DNA of 5,463 nt from an uncultured Bacilli bacterium (lineage in GTDB: Bacteria > Bacillota_I > Bacilli_A > RF39 > UBA660), in NCBI GenBank assembly GCA_947624695.1, contig CANQLN010000074.1:1-5463 (forward strand), written 5' to 3'. The translations under genes and the position numbers were made by a program. Shown here in pieces: positions 5,370-5,463 of the stretch (its first letter is position 1; every line of letters starts with the position of its first letter). The notes under the pieces were generated by a model, which saw only the letters and a program-made list of their open reading frames with translations, did not search any database and was not told the DNA's origin.

Positions 5370-5399
5370 TTGACACATTAAAGAGTTTTGTATTATACT
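5370..5399 (+). promoter_or_regulatory. Promoter of the tRNA-Asn gene
   Basis: A consensus -35 TTGACA (5370-5375) is separated by 18 nt from TATACT (5394-5399), a good -10. TATTAT (5391-5396) is an alternative with a short 15-nt spacer. Transcription would start near 5406, just before the tRNA at 5411, as is usual for tRNA operons. It is the best -35 in the window, suggesting strong expression. Confidence 0.85.
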
Positions 5400-5410
5400 A
5401 TTGGAGTAAT

Positions 5411-5463
5411 GCCCGATTAGCTCAGTCGGTAGAGCGCACGGCTGTTAACCGTTAGGTCGTAGG
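5411..5463 (+). tRNA. tRNA-Asn (anticodon GTT), 3' end outside window
   Basis: The first 53 nt of a tRNA are present. They comprise acceptor strand GCCCGAT, TA at 8-9, a perfect D stem GCTC/GAGC with GG in the D loop, anticodon stem CACGG/CCGTT around loop CTGTTAA, a 5-nt variable loop AGGTC and the 5' strand of the T stem GTAGG, where the window ends. The anticodon is GTT (5444-5446), reading Asn codons AAC and AAT. The bottom pair of the anticodon stem (27-43) is a C-U mismatch. The T loop, 3' acceptor strand and any encoded CCA lie outside. Confidence 0.95.

Overview
The window is AT-rich, tightly packed DNA with every gene on the + strand. Gaps between genes are short, Shine-Dalgarno sites are of the Bacillus type, and some starts are TTG. 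The gene set is the end of a SUF iron-sulphur operon, an SSB, an RNase J-family protein and tRNA-Asn. This fits a low-GC Bacillota, possibly one of the Mollicutes-related or uncultured gut Bacilli lineages. All tryptophans I checked are TGG and no intact gene contains an in-frame TGA, so a Mycoplasma-type TGA=Trp code is unlikely. The exact lineage is inference.

Layout. (1) The 3' part of sufB, beginning outside the window and closed by a strong intrinsic terminator. (2) A small single-stranded DNA-binding protein gene with its own extended -10 promoter, followed without a visible terminator by a membrane-anchored protein that resembles a degenerate NodB/polysaccharide-deacetylase fold. (3) An unrecognised 282-residue soluble protein. 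(4) A full-length RNase J-family protein whose second metal site looks destroyed. (5) A small helical, ferritin-like-bundle protein. (6) The first 53 nt of a tRNA-Asn (GTT) gene behind a good -35/-10 promoter; the window ends inside the T stem.

The genes do not form one pathway. They look like independent housekeeping or accessory units, mostly with their own short promoters. The strongest theme is compaction of control signals. Two intrinsic terminators contain the stop codon of the gene they end, and one of them also appears to hold the -35 of the next promoter. A third hairpin, after the RNase J gene, buries the ribosome binding site of the next gene and puts its TTG start in the U-rich tail.

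I see no CRISPR array, insertion sequence, phage module or defence cassette, and no evidence for a wholly new multi-gene system. The items most worth following are the degenerate RNase J, the RBS-sequestering hairpin, the deacetylase-like pseudoenzyme and the SSB without the usual acidic tip.
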